Notes: generated by a model from the sequence alone, not told the origin. A stretch of 64,000 bases of DNA from Caryophanales bacterium UBA3631 (GCA_002374055.1 DFLA01000046.1:3774-67773), one strand, 5' to 3'. Shown: positions 1 through 8,296, counted from the first letter of the stretch. Translations and numbers: made by a program.

Positions 1-1647
1 CTTTATTTTCCCATCTTCTATATAAAGAATTCTATCTGCATTTTGTATTGTTGATAATCTATGTGCGATTATTAGTATTGTATATTCATTTTTCATGTTA
101 TTAAGTGCGTTTGTTATTTTTTCTTGTGTTATATTATCTAATGCACTTGTTGCTTCATCAAATAGTATTATTTCTGTTTTTTGTACTAAGGCTCTGGCTA
201 TTGCGAGTCTTTGTTTTTGTCCTCCTGATAAGTTTACTCCACCTTCTCCTATTATTGTGTCATATTTATTTGGAAGTTCATTTATAAATTCATCTAGGCA
301 TGCGATTTCACATGCTTTAATCATTTCTTTGTCAGTTAAATCTTTTTTTACTAGTCTTAAATTATCTTTTATTGACATGTTAAATATATATGGATTTTGA
401 CTTATTATTGTAATATTTCCTCTTATTGAATCTTTGTCTAAATCATTTATATTTATTCCATCTATTGTTATTGTTCCTTTATTTATATCATACATTTTAC
501 ATAGTAGGTTGAATATTGTTGTTTTTCCTGCTCCACTTTTTCCTACAAATGCGACTGTTTCATTTTCTTTTATTTTAAATGATAAATCTTTTAATATTAG
601 TTTTTCATTATATCTAAATGATACATTTTCAAATTCAAAGTTTCCTTTTACTTTTTTTAAATGTTTTGTACCGAATTTTTCTTTTTTGAATTTATCATCA
701 TCCATTATTTCTTTTATTCTTTCTGATGATAGGTTAAAGTCTCTTATTAGTTCAAATATTTGGTCTAATGTATTTGTTGATGAGCCTAAACTGTTTGCGT
801 AGTTATATACTACTAATGCCATTGCTGGAATAAGCATTCCATATTTCATTTGAAGTATTAGCATTATTAGTAGTAATAATTTTTCAATGTCTTTTATAAA
901 TACGATTTTAAATGAATATCCAAATGTTTTTCTATTCATTATGTATCTTTCTTCGTTTGTTTCTTTTATTTTTTTGTTTAATTCATCTAGAAAGTCATCT
1001 TCACTATTAAGCATTTTTATATCTCTTGCGCCTCTTACTAGTTCTCCAACTAGTCCTGTTATTTTTTCATTTTTCTTTCTATAGACTTTATCTCTTATTT
1101 TTTCTTCATGTGTTTTCTTTCTTTGAAGTATAAAGATTAATATCATAAATAACATTTCAAATAAAAATACTTGTTTATTAACTATAAATAAAGCACCTAA
1201 TAAGCCTATATATTTTAGAATATTTGAAATTTGAGCGATTATATTTCCATATATTGTAGATAGTTTTGATGTATCACTTGTTAGTCTTTGTATAAAAAGT
1301 CCGCTTGTATGTTCATCTAAACATTTTGTTTCTATTTTTAATGTACACTTTCCTAAATCATATGCCATATAAGTCATTGTTTCTCTATATATTTTACTTC
1401 CTAATATTCTTCCTATATACATTGTTATATTGTGCAGACAATCTATTATAAATAGTATTATTGTTATAATTAATAATCTTGTATAATTGTTTGTTGTTAA
1501 TTCAATTACTATTTTTGCACTTAATAGAGGTGTTATTACATTTATTAAAATTTGTAGTATATGGCTTAATGTAAATATTACCATTGGTTTTTTTGAATGT
1601 TTTGCATAGTTCCAAGTAAATTTTAAATTTTTTATAAATTCTTTCAT
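1..1647 (-). CDS. ABC transporter, fused membrane and ATPase domains (C-terminus off the window)
   Basis: Half-transporter of the ABC exporter type. It starts at the ATG at 1647 and runs off the left edge with 549 codons visible. The N-terminal ~310 residues are hydrophobic with several membrane segments (type I exporter fold). The ATPase domain follows, with Walker A GKSGAGKTT near residue 367, signature LSGGQKQR near 472, Walker B ILFDEA near 494 and the H-loop AHRLST close to the edge. Probably only about 20-30 residues are missing. The family exports lipids, peptides or drugs, and the substrate cannot be told from sequence. It probably acts as a dimer in the membrane. Confidence 0.92.
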   Translation of the reverse strand, partial: MKEFIKNLKFTWNYAKHSKKPMVIFTLSHILQILINVITPLLSAKIVIELTTNNYTRLLIITIILFIIDCLHNITMYIGRILGSKIYRETMTYMAYDLGKCTLKIETKCLDEHTSGLFIQRLTSDTSKLSTIYGNIIAQISNILKYIGLLGALFIVNKQVFLFEMLFMILIFILQRKKTHEEKIRDKVYRKKNEKITGLVGELVRGARDIKMLNSEDDFLDELNKKIKETNEERYIMNRKTFGYSFKIVFIKDIEKLLLLIMLILQMKYGMLIPAMALVVYNYANSLGSSTNTLDQIFELIRDFNLSSERIKEIMDDDKFKKEKFGTKHLKKVKGNFEFENVSFRYNEKLILKDLSFKIKENETVAFVGKSGAGKTTIFNLLCKMYDINKGTITIDGININDLDKDSIRGNITIISQNPYIFNMSIKDNLRLVKKDLTDKEMIKACEIACLDEFINELPNKYDTIIGEGGVNLSGGQKQRLAIARALVQKTEIILFDEATSALDNITQEKITNALNNMKNEYTILIIAHRLSTIQNADRILYIEDGKIK

Positions 1648-1693
1648 ATTATCACTACCTATATATATTTTATCATATTTATACTTTTTTAAT

Positions 1694-1715
1694 AAAAAAA
1701 AGGACTAATTGTCCT
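1694..1715 (-). terminator. Rho-independent terminator of the lipoprotein gene
   Basis: Stem AGGAC/GTCCT with a 5-nt loop followed on the minus strand by seven or more U. The stop codon of the lipoprotein gene lies inside the stem-loop. Confidence 0.8.
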
Positions 1716-2247
1716 TATATATTCCTAATATTTTATCTTCTATTTCTTCTGATATTGGATCAAGTGTCCATTTTTTATTTTGTTTATGTACTTTAAATTC
1801 TAATGTATATGTTACTCTATCTTTTGCGTCTTTTAATTTATCTATTAGATACTTTTTATATAAATTATCATTGTATGTATTATTTTCATAGAATTCATTC
1901 ATATTTTCTCTTTTATAGTTTTCTGCATCATTTATTATTTTTGTAAAATCTTTTACTATTATTTGTGCTGTTACTGTTGCTTCATCACCATCTATTGTTT
2001 CTTCTTTTATTGTATATTGCATATCTTTATATTGTTTTTTTATTAGTTTTCTATATTCTTCTTTATTTTCATTGTTTAGTTTTGTTTTTTCTTCTATTAC
2101 ATTATCTAATTCATTTAAAATATCTTCATCTAATATTTGATATTTGTTTAAAAATTCTTCTACTTTTTTTGTTGGTGTGTTACTTATATCTAGTGTAGTA
2201 CATCCTACTAATAGTATTATTGATAGTAAAGTTATTATTTTTTTCAT
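1705..2247 (-). CDS. Putative lipoprotein, unknown function
   Basis: 180 residues. The N-terminus is a lipoprotein signal peptide with lipobox LVGC (Cys16), so the protein should be anchored to the outer face of the membrane. The remainder is charged and mostly helical in character, with no domain I recognise. A strong ribosome site (AGGAGG, 7 nt before the ATG) fixes the start. The next gene downstream is the ABC exporter on the same strand, but a clear terminator separates them, so it is probably its own transcript. Confidence 0.8.
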   Translation of the reverse strand: MKKIITLLSIILLVGCTTLDISNTPTKKVEEFLNKYQILDEDILNELDNVIEEKTKLNNENKEEYRKLIKKQYKDMQYTIKEETIDGDEATVTAQIIVKDFTKIINDAENYKRENMNEFYENNTYNDNLYKKYLIDKLKDAKDRVTYTLEFKVHKQNKKWTLDPISEEIEDKILGIYKDN

Positions 2248-2313
2248 AATTGCCTCCTATCAATATAATTTACTAAATATTTATTTTTATACATTTTAAT
2301 TTTTTGTTAATTA

Positions 2314-2342
2314 TTGATTTTTTTGTTTTTATGTGTTATTAT
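2314..2342 (+). promoter_or_regulatory. Promoter of element 1 antisense RNA
   Basis: TTGATT (2314-2319), 17-nt spacer, TATTAT (2337-2342), with TG at the extended -10 position. The same arrangement occurs at all four elements. Confidence 0.7.
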
Positions 2343-2370
2343 GTATGTAGTGAAGCAAATCTTCATATAA

Positions 2371-2409
2371 TAAAAAAAGGAAACATTCAGTTTTTTGCGA
2401 GTTGAATGT
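2371..2409 (-). terminator. Terminator of element 1 peptide mRNA
   Basis: Minus-strand hairpin ACATTCA/TGAATGT followed by a U-run (complement of 2373-2378). Confidence 0.6.
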
Positions 2410-2444
2410 CTACCTAGTTAATTGCCTTATGGCTCTTATTCAGC

Positions 2445-2479
2445 GACACTTATTCTAGCGAATGAGTGTCATTTTTTTA
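2445..2479 (+). terminator. Terminator of element 1 antisense RNA
   Basis: 11-bp stem (one G-U pair) with 4-nt loop followed by seven T. It overlaps the peptide stop codon on the other strand. Confidence 0.85.
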
Positions 2480-2561
2480 TTATTGTTACCATGTGGGTAA
2501 GAAGTAATAAATTGATAGCGATAAGTTTTAGAGCTTTTATTATAAAAGTCTTTGTCTTCAT
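2469..2561 (-). CDS. Element 1 small peptide (30 aa), putative toxin
   Basis: Starts MKTKTFII and ends TIIKK. It is the least hydrophobic of the four peptides: the membrane-like stretch is broken by Lys9, Lys12, Asn17 and His23. A perfect AGGAGG (2571-2576 on plus) precedes the ATG by 9 nt. The leader contains ACCUC (complement of 2592-2596), which could pair with GAGGU at the ribosome site. I know no family match. The call as a toxin rests on shared architecture with the other three elements and with known type I systems. It could be a decayed or diverged copy. Confidence 0.55.
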   Translation of the reverse strand: MKTKTFIIKALKLIAINLLLLTHMVTIIKK

Positions 2562-2628
2562 TCTATCAAACCTCCTCTCTTTTTGGAGTAAGAGGTAGAC
2601 ACTCAACAACTGATATTTCCTATATATA

Positions 2629-2657
2629 ATTATAACTTGTAATTAATTTGTAGTCAA
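2629..2657 (-). promoter_or_regulatory. Promoter of element 1 peptide mRNA
   Basis: On the minus strand TTGACT (2652-2657), 17-nt spacer, TATAAT (2629-2634), giving a leader of about 60 nt. Confidence 0.8.
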
Positions 2658-2683
2658 TATAGATATTAATTTTTTGTTAATTA

Positions 2684-2712
2684 TTGATTTTTTTGTTTTT
2701 GTGTGTTATTAT
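2684..2712 (+). promoter_or_regulatory. Promoter of element 2 antisense RNA
   Basis: TTGATT (2684-2689), 17-nt spacer, TATTAT (2707-2712), extended -10 TG. Confidence 0.7.
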
Positions 2713-2740
2713 GTATGTAGTGAAGCAAATCTTCATATAA

Positions 2741-2776
2741 TAAAAAAAGGAATACTTAACTTTGCCGAGTTGAGTA
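2741..2776 (-). terminator. Terminator of element 2 peptide mRNA
   Basis: Minus-strand hairpin TACTCAAC/GTTAAGTA (8 bp with one G-U) followed by TTCC and seven U. Confidence 0.75.
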
Positions 2777-2797
2777 CTTACCTATTCTTTTTACATA

Positions 2798-2833
2798 AGT
2801 ACTTTAATCCGTTGGATTGAGTACTATTTTTTT
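2798..2833 (+). terminator. Terminator of element 2 antisense RNA
   Basis: About 12-bp stem with GTT loop followed by seven T (2827-2833). Confidence 0.85.
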
Positions 2834-2913
2834 ATTGTTAGAATCATTACTGATATAACTAATAAAATGATAATTACTATTAGAAAAGTGATTAGTAAAT
2901 CTTTTTTCTTCAT
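2824..2913 (-). CDS. Element 2 hydrophobic peptide (29 aa), putative toxin
   Basis: Begins MKKKDLL, then one uninterrupted hydrophobic stretch of about 20 residues rich in Ile, Leu and Val, and ends ILTIKK. It has the size and layout of a single-pass membrane toxin of a type I system. Ribosome site AGGGAGG (2924-2930 on plus) lies 10 nt before the ATG. A small hairpin (2929-2940) sits directly upstream of that site and overlaps its edge. The N-terminal MxKKD pattern is shared with elements 3 and 4. I know no family name for it. Confidence 0.65.
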   Translation of the reverse strand: MKKKDLLITFLIVIIILLVISVMILTIKK

Positions 2914-2977
2914 AAATATCAAGCCTCCCTTCATTTGAAGTTCAGCAAGTACTCAATAGTTAGTATTCCTATATATA

Positions 2978-3006
2978 TTTATAACTTGTAATTAATTTAT
3001 GGTCAA
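2978..3006 (-). promoter_or_regulatory. Promoter of element 2 peptide mRNA
   Basis: On the minus strand TTGACC (3001-3006), 17-nt spacer, TATAAA (2978-2983). Confidence 0.8.
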
Positions 3007-3041
3007 TATATAATTAATTTTTTGTTAATCGTTATATAAAG

Positions 3042-3072
3042 AAAAAGAGTTATTTTGCTTCTTCAATAACTC
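3042..3072 (-). terminator. Terminator of rny
   Basis: Stem GAGTTATT (3047-3054) / AATAACTC (3065-3072), U-run to the left. The stop codon is inside the stem. Confidence 0.85.
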
Positions 3073-4603
3073 TTGTTTCTCTTATTACAGTAACTTTGAT
3101 AGTTCCTGGATATTGTAAGTTTTCTTCTATTTTATTCTTAATATCTCTAGCAACTTTATGTGTTTTTAAATCATCTATTTCTTCTGATTTAACTAGAACT
3201 CTTAATTCTCTACCAGCTTGTACGGCATATGATTTTTCAACACCATCTATTTCGTCTGCGATTGTCTCTAAGTCTTTTAATCTTTGAACATAGTTTTCTA
3301 GTGAGTCATTTCTAGCTCCTGGACGTGAGGCTGATAATGCATCTGCGATTGCGACTATTGAAGATATAATTGATGTTGCTTCTGTATCTCCGTGATGTGA
3401 TTCGATTGCATTAATAACAACTTCGTTTTCCTTGTACTTTTTAGCAAGTTCACTACCTAATGTTACGTGAGATCCTTCTACTTCATGGTCTATTGATTTA
3501 CCAATATCGTGTAAAAGTCCAGCACGACGTGCTAGTGCAACATTTTCTCCTAGTTCTGATGCTATAACTCCTGATAAGAATCCAACTTCTATTGAGTGTG
3601 TTAATGCATTTTGTCCAAAGCTTGTCCTAAAGTGAAGTTTTCCTAGAATTTCTACTAATTCTGGATCCATTTTAGTTATTCCAAGTTCGAATAATGCATT
3701 GTTTCCATATTCTAAAACTTTTGCTTTCATGTCATTTACTGTTTTGTCATATAATTCTTCAATTCTAGTTGGATGGATTCTTCCATCTTTTATTAATGTT
3801 TCTAGTGTTACTCTTGCGATTTCTCTTCTGTATGGATCAAAACTTGATAATACTATTGCTTCTGGAGTATCATCTATTATTAGGTCTACTCCTGTTACTG
3901 CTTCAATAGTCCTAATATTTCTTCCTTCTCTACCAATGATTCTACCTTTCATATCATCATTTGGAAGTGTTACTACTGTAACAGTTTGTTCGCTTGCTAC
4001 TTCTCCTGCATATTTTTGCATGCTTGATACTAGCATTGATTTTGCTTTTTTGTCTACTTCTAATTTTGCTTCTGCTTCTCTATCTTTTATGTATGCAGCT
4101 ATTTCCATACTCATCATTTCTTCTACTTTTTTAAGTACTAAATCTCTTGCTTGGTTTTTAGAGTATCCTGCAATTTTTTCAAGTAATTCAACTTGTTCTT
4201 TTTTTATATTTTCCACTTCTACTTGTTCTTTTTGGATATCTTTTTGTTTATTAATGAGATTATTTTCTTTTTCTTCTAACATTTGTTCTCTGTTTTGAAG
4301 TGTTTGATCTCTTCTATCCATGTTTGATTCTCTTGTTAGAAGTCTTTCTTCTGCTTCTACTACTTCTTGTTTTTTTTCTTTTATATATGCATCTGTTTCT
4401 ATTTTTAATTTATGTGCTTCATCTTTTGCTTCTAATAAATAATCTCTTTTAATTTTATCTGCTTCTTTTTTTGCTTTTTCTAGCATGTTTTCTATTTTTT
4501 TAGATATGTTATTATTTCTAAAATAATTAAATAAAATTACGCTAATAATTCCAATAAAAATCCCAATAAGGACTAGTAAAATGGAGAATGCGATTCCATT
4601 CAT
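3050..4603 (-). CDS. rny: Ribonuclease Y
   Basis: Membrane-anchored endoribonuclease that starts mRNA decay in Gram-positive bacteria. N-terminal membrane helix (about residues 5-27), long charged coiled coil to about 200, KH RNA-binding domain with [12 protein letters not shown], then HD domain with HSIEVG and LLHDIGKS. Length 517 is normal for the family. An ATG at 4615 is in frame, but it lies on top of the GGAGG ribosome site. The ATG at 4603 is correctly spaced from it, so I take that as the start. Monocistronic, with its own terminator. Confidence 0.96.
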   Translation of the reverse strand: MNGIAFSILLVLIGIFIGIISVILFNYFRNNNISKKIENMLEKAKKEADKIKRDYLLEAKDEAHKLKIETDAYIKEKKQEVVEAEERLLTRESNMDRRDQTLQNREQMLEEKENNLINKQKDIQKEQVEVENIKKEQVELLEKIAGYSKNQARDLVLKKVEEMMSMEIAAYIKDREAEAKLEVDKKAKSMLVSSMQKYAGEVASEQTVTVVTLPNDDMKGRIIGREGRNIRTIEAVTGVDLIIDDTPEAIVLSSFDPYRREIARVTLETLIKDGRIHPTRIEELYDKTVNDMKAKVLEYGNNALFELGITKMDPELVEILGKLHFRTSFGQNALTHSIEVGFLSGVIASELGENVALARRAGLLHDIGKSIDHEVEGSHVTLGSELAKKYKENEVVINAIESHHGDTEATSIISSIVAIADALSASRPGARNDSLENYVQRLKDLETIADEIDGVEKSYAVQAGRELRVLVKSEEIDDLKTHKVARDIKNKIEENLQYPGTIKVTVIRETRVIEEAK

Positions 4604-4704
4604 ATTTACCTCCATTTTCTATAAGCACTTTTCTTATTTATGCTTACTATAAGTATAATATAGTTTTTAATTTGGGTCAAGTGTTTGTAAATCAAGTTTT
4701 TATT

Positions 4705-5841
4705 TTATATTTTTTTTGCATATATTTTTTTATCTTGTATTCTTTTTTCTAGTAATTCTTCTTCTGCAAATTCAAACATTTCTTTGACTAAATATTTATA
4801 TTTTTCTGGATATTTATCATATATTTGTTCTAGGATTTTATTATTTTTAATAACTTGTAGGGTTGCTGTAAAGTTCATATTTCCTAGGAATTGTCCTATA
4901 CTCCACCACATACCTGTTATTGAATTGTAGTTATATGTTTTATCATTTTGCATTGTTCTTAGATCCCATTCTTTTGGATTATTAATGTATACTTTATTGT
5001 AAAAATTATGTTTTATTTTTTGTGGTACTTCTAAAAGACTTGTATTTACTTCTTCTAATGGTAATTTTATTATTTTTGGTATTTCTTTTTCTATATCATT
5101 CCATGTCAAAATTGTGTCAACGTTTACTCCTGTAATTTGTTCTAATTCTTTTAATGTTTTTCCATTTGTATGATATTTAAATGTATTTGATAATATTGGA
5201 TATTCGCCTGTTATTCTTTGATATAGAATATCGCACATATCTGCATCTTTAACCATTTGAAGCATGCATGATATTGTCAAGTCTATGTCATTAAATATTT
5301 TGTCATTTTTAAAATTTTTATCTATCTGTTTATCATATTCACCTAGTGTTGGAAGTGAATGTTTTTCTATTACTTTACTTAATATGTCATAATATTTTTT
5401 TTCAATTTCAAAGTTTTTTATTTCGTCATTTATAAATAATATTCTTGAGCCAACTTCTCCATGTCCACTTAGTCCGTGTGTTTTAAAGAAGTCTTCTGCG
5501 TCTTTAAAGTTATTGAATAATACTGACTGTATAAATCTTCCATAGTCGTGTAGAAGTCCTGCAATATTTGATATATTTTGAAATTCATTATTATTATCCA
5601 TTATTTTATTTAATTGTTCTGTTATTTGTTCTACTCTTAATGAATGATTATATTTTTGTGTTAATAGGTTTGTTCTAATTGTTTTTAGTATTTGTGTATC
5701 TGTTAAGTTATCATATTTTTTTCTTTCTTGATATGTTATTTTTTCTAATTCGTATTTAGGATATTCAACTATGTTTATTCTTTCTTTATAGTATTCATAC
5801 ATTTTTGAAAATATTGGTTTATTTTGTTCTATATTTGTCAT
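4705..5841 (-). CDS. HD-domain phosphohydrolase
   Basis: 378 residues. HD metal-dependent phosphohydrolase pattern: His in NHSLRV, the HD pair in GLLHDYGRF, a later His in EKHSLP and Asp in VKDADMCD. Substrate unknown; relatives hydrolyse nucleotides or related phosphate esters. No signal peptide, so cytoplasmic. The C-terminal ~120 residues contain several Trp and no domain I recognise. Ribosome site GGGGA precedes the ATG. Located next to the spoIIP group but separated by about 55 bp. Confidence 0.75.
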   Translation of the reverse strand: MTNIEQNKPIFSKMYEYYKERINIVEYPKYELEKITYQERKKYDNLTDTQILKTIRTNLLTQKYNHSLRVEQITEQLNKIMDNNNEFQNISNIAGLLHDYGRFIQSVLFNNFKDAEDFFKTHGLSGHGEVGSRILFINDEIKNFEIEKKYYDILSKVIEKHSLPTLGEYDKQIDKNFKNDKIFNDIDLTISCMLQMVKDADMCDILYQRITGEYPILSNTFKYHTNGKTLKELEQITGVNVDTILTWNDIEKEIPKIIKLPLEEVNTSLLEVPQKIKHNFYNKVYINNPKEWDLRTMQNDKTYNYNSITGMWWSIGQFLGNMNFTATLQVIKNNKILEQIYDKYPEKYKYLVKEMFEFAEEELLEKRIQDKKIYAKKI

Positions 5842-5897
5842 ATTTATTCCCCACTTTGTTATAATTTAGCATATTATTTTTATATTATCAAGATTTT

Positions 5898-6224
5898 TTA
5901 TTGTTCTATTGCATTTCCTAACTTTGTAAATATTATACTTACTCCTTTTTTTGTTATTTTACTTATGTTTTCTGATATTGAGAGTGTTGTTCTTGATATT
6001 TTATTTTGATAGTCTTTGTCTGTATTTTTTAGGTATTCTTTAATGTCTATATTTTTTCCTTCTCGTACGTCAGTCTCAAATTTTTCTATTTGTTCTTTTG
6101 TAAATGTCATTTTTTTTCTAGCATTATATTCATAGTATCCTGTTTGTCCTGCTATATAGAATGTTAAGTAGCTTATAAAGCATAGTATAAATATCATTTT
6201 AAATATTTTATTTTTCTTTTTCAT
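5898..6224 (-). CDS. Small membrane protein after spoIIP (YqxA/DUF3679-like by position)
   Basis: 108 residues, with one N-terminal membrane helix (about 7-25) and then a charged tail ending in an amphipathic stretch. It overlaps the 3' end of spoIIP by 17 nt, so it is translationally coupled. In Bacillus subtilis the order is gpr-spoIIP-yqxA, and this gene holds the yqxA position and has its size and layout. The assignment rests on position, as I cannot align the sequences here. Function of the family is unknown. Confidence 0.6.
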   Translation of the reverse strand: MKKKNKIFKMIFILCFISYLTFYIAGQTGYYEYNARKKMTFTKEQIEKFETDVREGKNIDIKEYLKNTDKDYQNKISRTTLSISENISKITKKGVSIIFTKLGNAIEQ

Positions 6225-7149
6225 TTATTTTCTCCTTTATAATTTCTGAGATTATGTCTAGTGTATTTGTTACTTCGTCTATTGTGTTTTCTTGTGCGCC
6301 TACTTCCATTAATATGATGTTTTCTTTTAAATCTTGATTATATATTCCATTTACTCCGGGTCCTTCTTTTTGTAGTATTCCTTTGGTTAGTGTTGGATAT
6401 TTTTTCTCTATTATATTGTTTAATGAGTTTGTAAATTCTAGGTTTTTTTGATAGTTATCATGTTCTTTTCCAATTACGAATAATATTTTTGCATAGTTTT
6501 TATCATCTATTGTTACTGTTGATAGTTTTTTTGGTAATGCATCTCTGTGTAAATCTATAAATATTTTTATACTTGGAATTTCGTTTTTTATTTTTTCTAG
6601 GTTTATTCTGCTTGCTTTATAGCTTTCATCATAGTTCCAGTTATTATTTTTTAGAATGTCTGTGATGTTTGTCTCTTCTACTATTGTTGGTATATTTAAG
6701 TTTTCTAATTTTTCTTTTAGATAGTATGAAGCTGTTAGGACTGTTGGTTGTGGTGTTAGGGTATTTCCTATATATTCTTCTTTTTGATGTGTATTATATA
6801 TGTATACTAATGGTTCTTTATGTTCGTTATTTTTTATGGCATAGTATTTTTTTATGTCTGGTTTTTCTTGTTGATTTGGTGATTCATATAACATTACATT
6901 TTTTAGTATTGTTGTTGGTTTATTTATGTCTATTTTAAGTATTTGTTTTGTTATGTTATTTATTTCTTTTTCTATTTTTATTTTTGTAGTTATATTTGAA
7001 TATTTTATTGTTTGTAATGGATTTAGATTTAATATTTTTAGTGTTTCTGTTTTTTTTAGTAGTATCATTAACGATAATAATATTATTATAAATATTATTA
7101 TTTTTTTATATTTTATTTTTATATGTTTTTTAGATTTAAATTTTTTCAT
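6208..7149 (-). CDS. spoIIP: Stage II sporulation protein P
   Basis: Cell-wall amidase/endopeptidase of the engulfment machine (works with SpoIID and SpoIIM in the family). N-terminal membrane helix (about 16-33) and an exported domain with the SpoIIP metal-site patterns: YNTHQKEEY, IDLHRDALP and, near the C-terminus, LMEVGAQENT. 313 residues, slightly shorter than B. subtilis SpoIIP. Follows gpr on the same strand and overlaps the small membrane protein gene downstream. AGGTG ribosome site before the ATG. Confidence 0.9.
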   Translation of the reverse strand: MKKFKSKKHIKIKYKKIIIFIIILLSLMILLKKTETLKILNLNPLQTIKYSNITTKIKIEKEINNITKQILKIDINKPTTILKNVMLYESPNQQEKPDIKKYYAIKNNEHKEPLVYIYNTHQKEEYIGNTLTPQPTVLTASYYLKEKLENLNIPTIVEETNITDILKNNNWNYDESYKASRINLEKIKNEIPSIKIFIDLHRDALPKKLSTVTIDDKNYAKILFVIGKEHDNYQKNLEFTNSLNNIIEKKYPTLTKGILQKEGPGVNGIYNQDLKENIILMEVGAQENTIDEVTNTLDIISEIIKEKINEKEK

Positions 7150-7205
7150 ATTTTCACCTAATAAAACATATTCACATTATATATGATTATGTATAAATAA
7201 TATGT

Positions 7206-7235
7206 CAAAAAAAGTATAGTTTTTTCTATACTTTT
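7206..7235 (-). terminator. Terminator after gpr
   Basis: 10-bp stem AAAAGTATAG/CTATACTTTT that covers the gpr stop codon, followed by U-rich sequence. It suggests that gpr and spoIIP are only partly co-transcribed. Confidence 0.75.
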
Positions 7236-8244
7236 ATATATCATGTAATGATTGATTTAACCCATTTCCTATTATGTCTGTTAGTTTTTCTATTATGAAG
7301 TCTATTTCTTTTGGTGTTACCATAAAGTTATATCCAATTGGCGTTAGTGTTTCTTGGATTAGTTGTCTTGTTTCTTCTTCGTCTAAATTTCCTATTAGTC
7401 CTAATAGTTCTTTTTTTTCTTCTTTATTTATTTCTATATCTTTTTTTAGATAGTTTACATTTCCTTTTATTATTAATTTATTCATTGGGTTGTTTATATT
7501 TTTTCTTGTATATGAGTAGTGTTTTGTTATATATTTTATTGTATCTGATACTATTGTTACCGCGTCTACTGTTGTAGGTACTCCTATTGCGATTACTGGT
7601 ATATTTAATGTTTCTTTGCTGATTTCTTTCCTACAGTTTCCGATTCCACTTCCTGGATGTATTCCTGTGTCTGTAATTTGTATTGTTTTGTTCACTCTTT
7701 CTAATGATGATGCTGCTAATGCATCTACTACTATTATAAAATCTGGTTTTAGTTTTTCTGATACGCTTTTTATTATGTCGCTAGTTTCTATACCTGTATC
7801 TCCCATTACTCCTGGATTCAGTGCTGATACTCTTCTATATTTTTCATCTAGTAATCCTAGATTATATAGGTGGTTTGTTATTATTAGGTTATCGATTGTC
7901 TTTGGTCCTAATGCATCTGGTGTTGATAATCTATTTCCTAGTCCTATTATTAGGCATGTATTATTCTTTTTTATGTTCATTTTTTTTAGTAGTTTTTTTA
8001 TTTCAGTTACAAAGATTTTTTTTACGTTTTCTTTATTTATGCTATCTGTTATGTCTTTAAATTCTATTGTTATGTAGTTTCCAATTTTTTTATTTATTTT
8101 TTTTGATGATTCTTCATCTATATATATTTCACTTATTTTAATGTCTTCTATTTTGGTTTCTTTTATTTTTAAATCTTGTGGTATTGCTTCTATTGCGAGG
8201 TCTGTTCTTATTTTGTATTTACTTAAATCTATTTCGTGTTTCAT
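7234..8244 (-). CDS. gpr: Germination protease GPR
   Basis: Aspartic-type protease that degrades small acid-soluble spore proteins at germination. 336 residues. Family hallmarks are visible: GLGNRLSTPDALGP, PGVMGDTGIET, VVDALAA and GIGVPTTVDAVTIV. The ~15 residues before the mature core fit the propeptide of the zymogen. Divergent from rpsT, as in B. subtilis, and upstream of spoIIP. GGTGATA ribosome site. Together with spoIVA and spoVIF it implies a functional sporulation programme. Confidence 0.96.
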   Translation of the reverse strand: MKHEIDLSKYKIRTDLAIEAIPQDLKIKETKIEDIKISEIYIDEESSKKINKKIGNYITIEFKDITDSINKENVKKIFVTEIKKLLKKMNIKKNNTCLIIGLGNRLSTPDALGPKTIDNLIITNHLYNLGLLDEKYRRVSALNPGVMGDTGIETSDIIKSVSEKLKPDFIIVVDALAASSLERVNKTIQITDTGIHPGSGIGNCRKEISKETLNIPVIAIGVPTTVDAVTIVSDTIKYITKHYSYTRKNINNPMNKLIIKGNVNYLKKDIEINKEEKKELLGLIGNLDEEETRQLIQETLTPIGYNFMVTPKEIDFIIEKLTDIIGNGLNQSLHDI

Positions 8245-8296
8245 ATTATCACCTTTTATATTTTTTTCAATTTTATTAATTTTATTTAAAAATAAA

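Larger units (their letters stand above)
2349..2479 (+). ncRNA. Element 1 putative antitoxin RNA (~130 nt)
   Basis: Start inferred 7 nt after the -10. It begins with a short hairpin (TGAAG/CTTCA, 2351-2365) kept in all four copies, then an A-rich stretch antisense to the peptide mRNA's U-tract. A second hairpin follows (ACATTCA 2383-2389 / TGAATGT 2403-2409). It ends at a strong terminator: GACACTTATTC (2445-2455) / GAATGAGTGTC (2460-2470) plus seven U. The 3' end is antisense to the last codons of the peptide gene. The terminator's GACACU could pair with GAGUGUC in the peptide mRNA leader. No open reading frame of note. Confidence 0.6.
2314..2657. other. Element 1: type I toxin-antitoxin-like module (convergent RNAs)
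   Basis: First of four related intergenic elements. It spans the two -35 boxes: a plus promoter at the left end for a short RNA and a minus promoter at the right end for a peptide mRNA. The two RNAs converge and overlap for about 110 nt, and each ends at its own hairpin terminator inside the overlap. Inverted repeat TTGAATGTCTACC (2402-2414) / GGTAGACACTCAA (2594-2606), 12 of 13 matching, puts similar sequence near both RNA 5' ends. Direct repeat GACACT (2445, 2598) gives complementarity between the two RNAs. Abuts element 2 in tandem. Confidence 0.65.
2719..2834 (+). ncRNA. Element 2 putative antitoxin RNA (~115 nt)
   Basis: 5' hairpin TGAAG/CTTCA (2721-2735), A-rich linker, hairpin TACTTAAC (2753-2760) / GTTGAGTA (2769-2776) with one G-U, and terminator hairpin AGTACTTTAATCC (2798-2810) / GGATTGAGTACT (2814-2825) with seven T. 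The 3' end reaches just into the peptide's stop codon on the other strand. The terminator arm AAGUACUUUAA can pair, with a bulge, with UUGAGUACUU in the peptide mRNA leader. Confidence 0.65.
2684..3006. other. Element 2: type I toxin-antitoxin-like module
   Basis: Second copy, directly right of element 1 and sharing its AT-rich junction (TTAATTTTTTGTTAA type). Same plan: plus promoter and RNA from the left, minus promoter and peptide mRNA from the right, overlapping 3' ends. AGTACT occurs in the RNA's first hairpin, in its terminator and in the peptide mRNA leader. Direct repeat AAGTACT at 2797 and 2947, and inverted repeat TTGAGTACTT (2770) / AAGTACTCAA (2947-2956). Confidence 0.7.
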
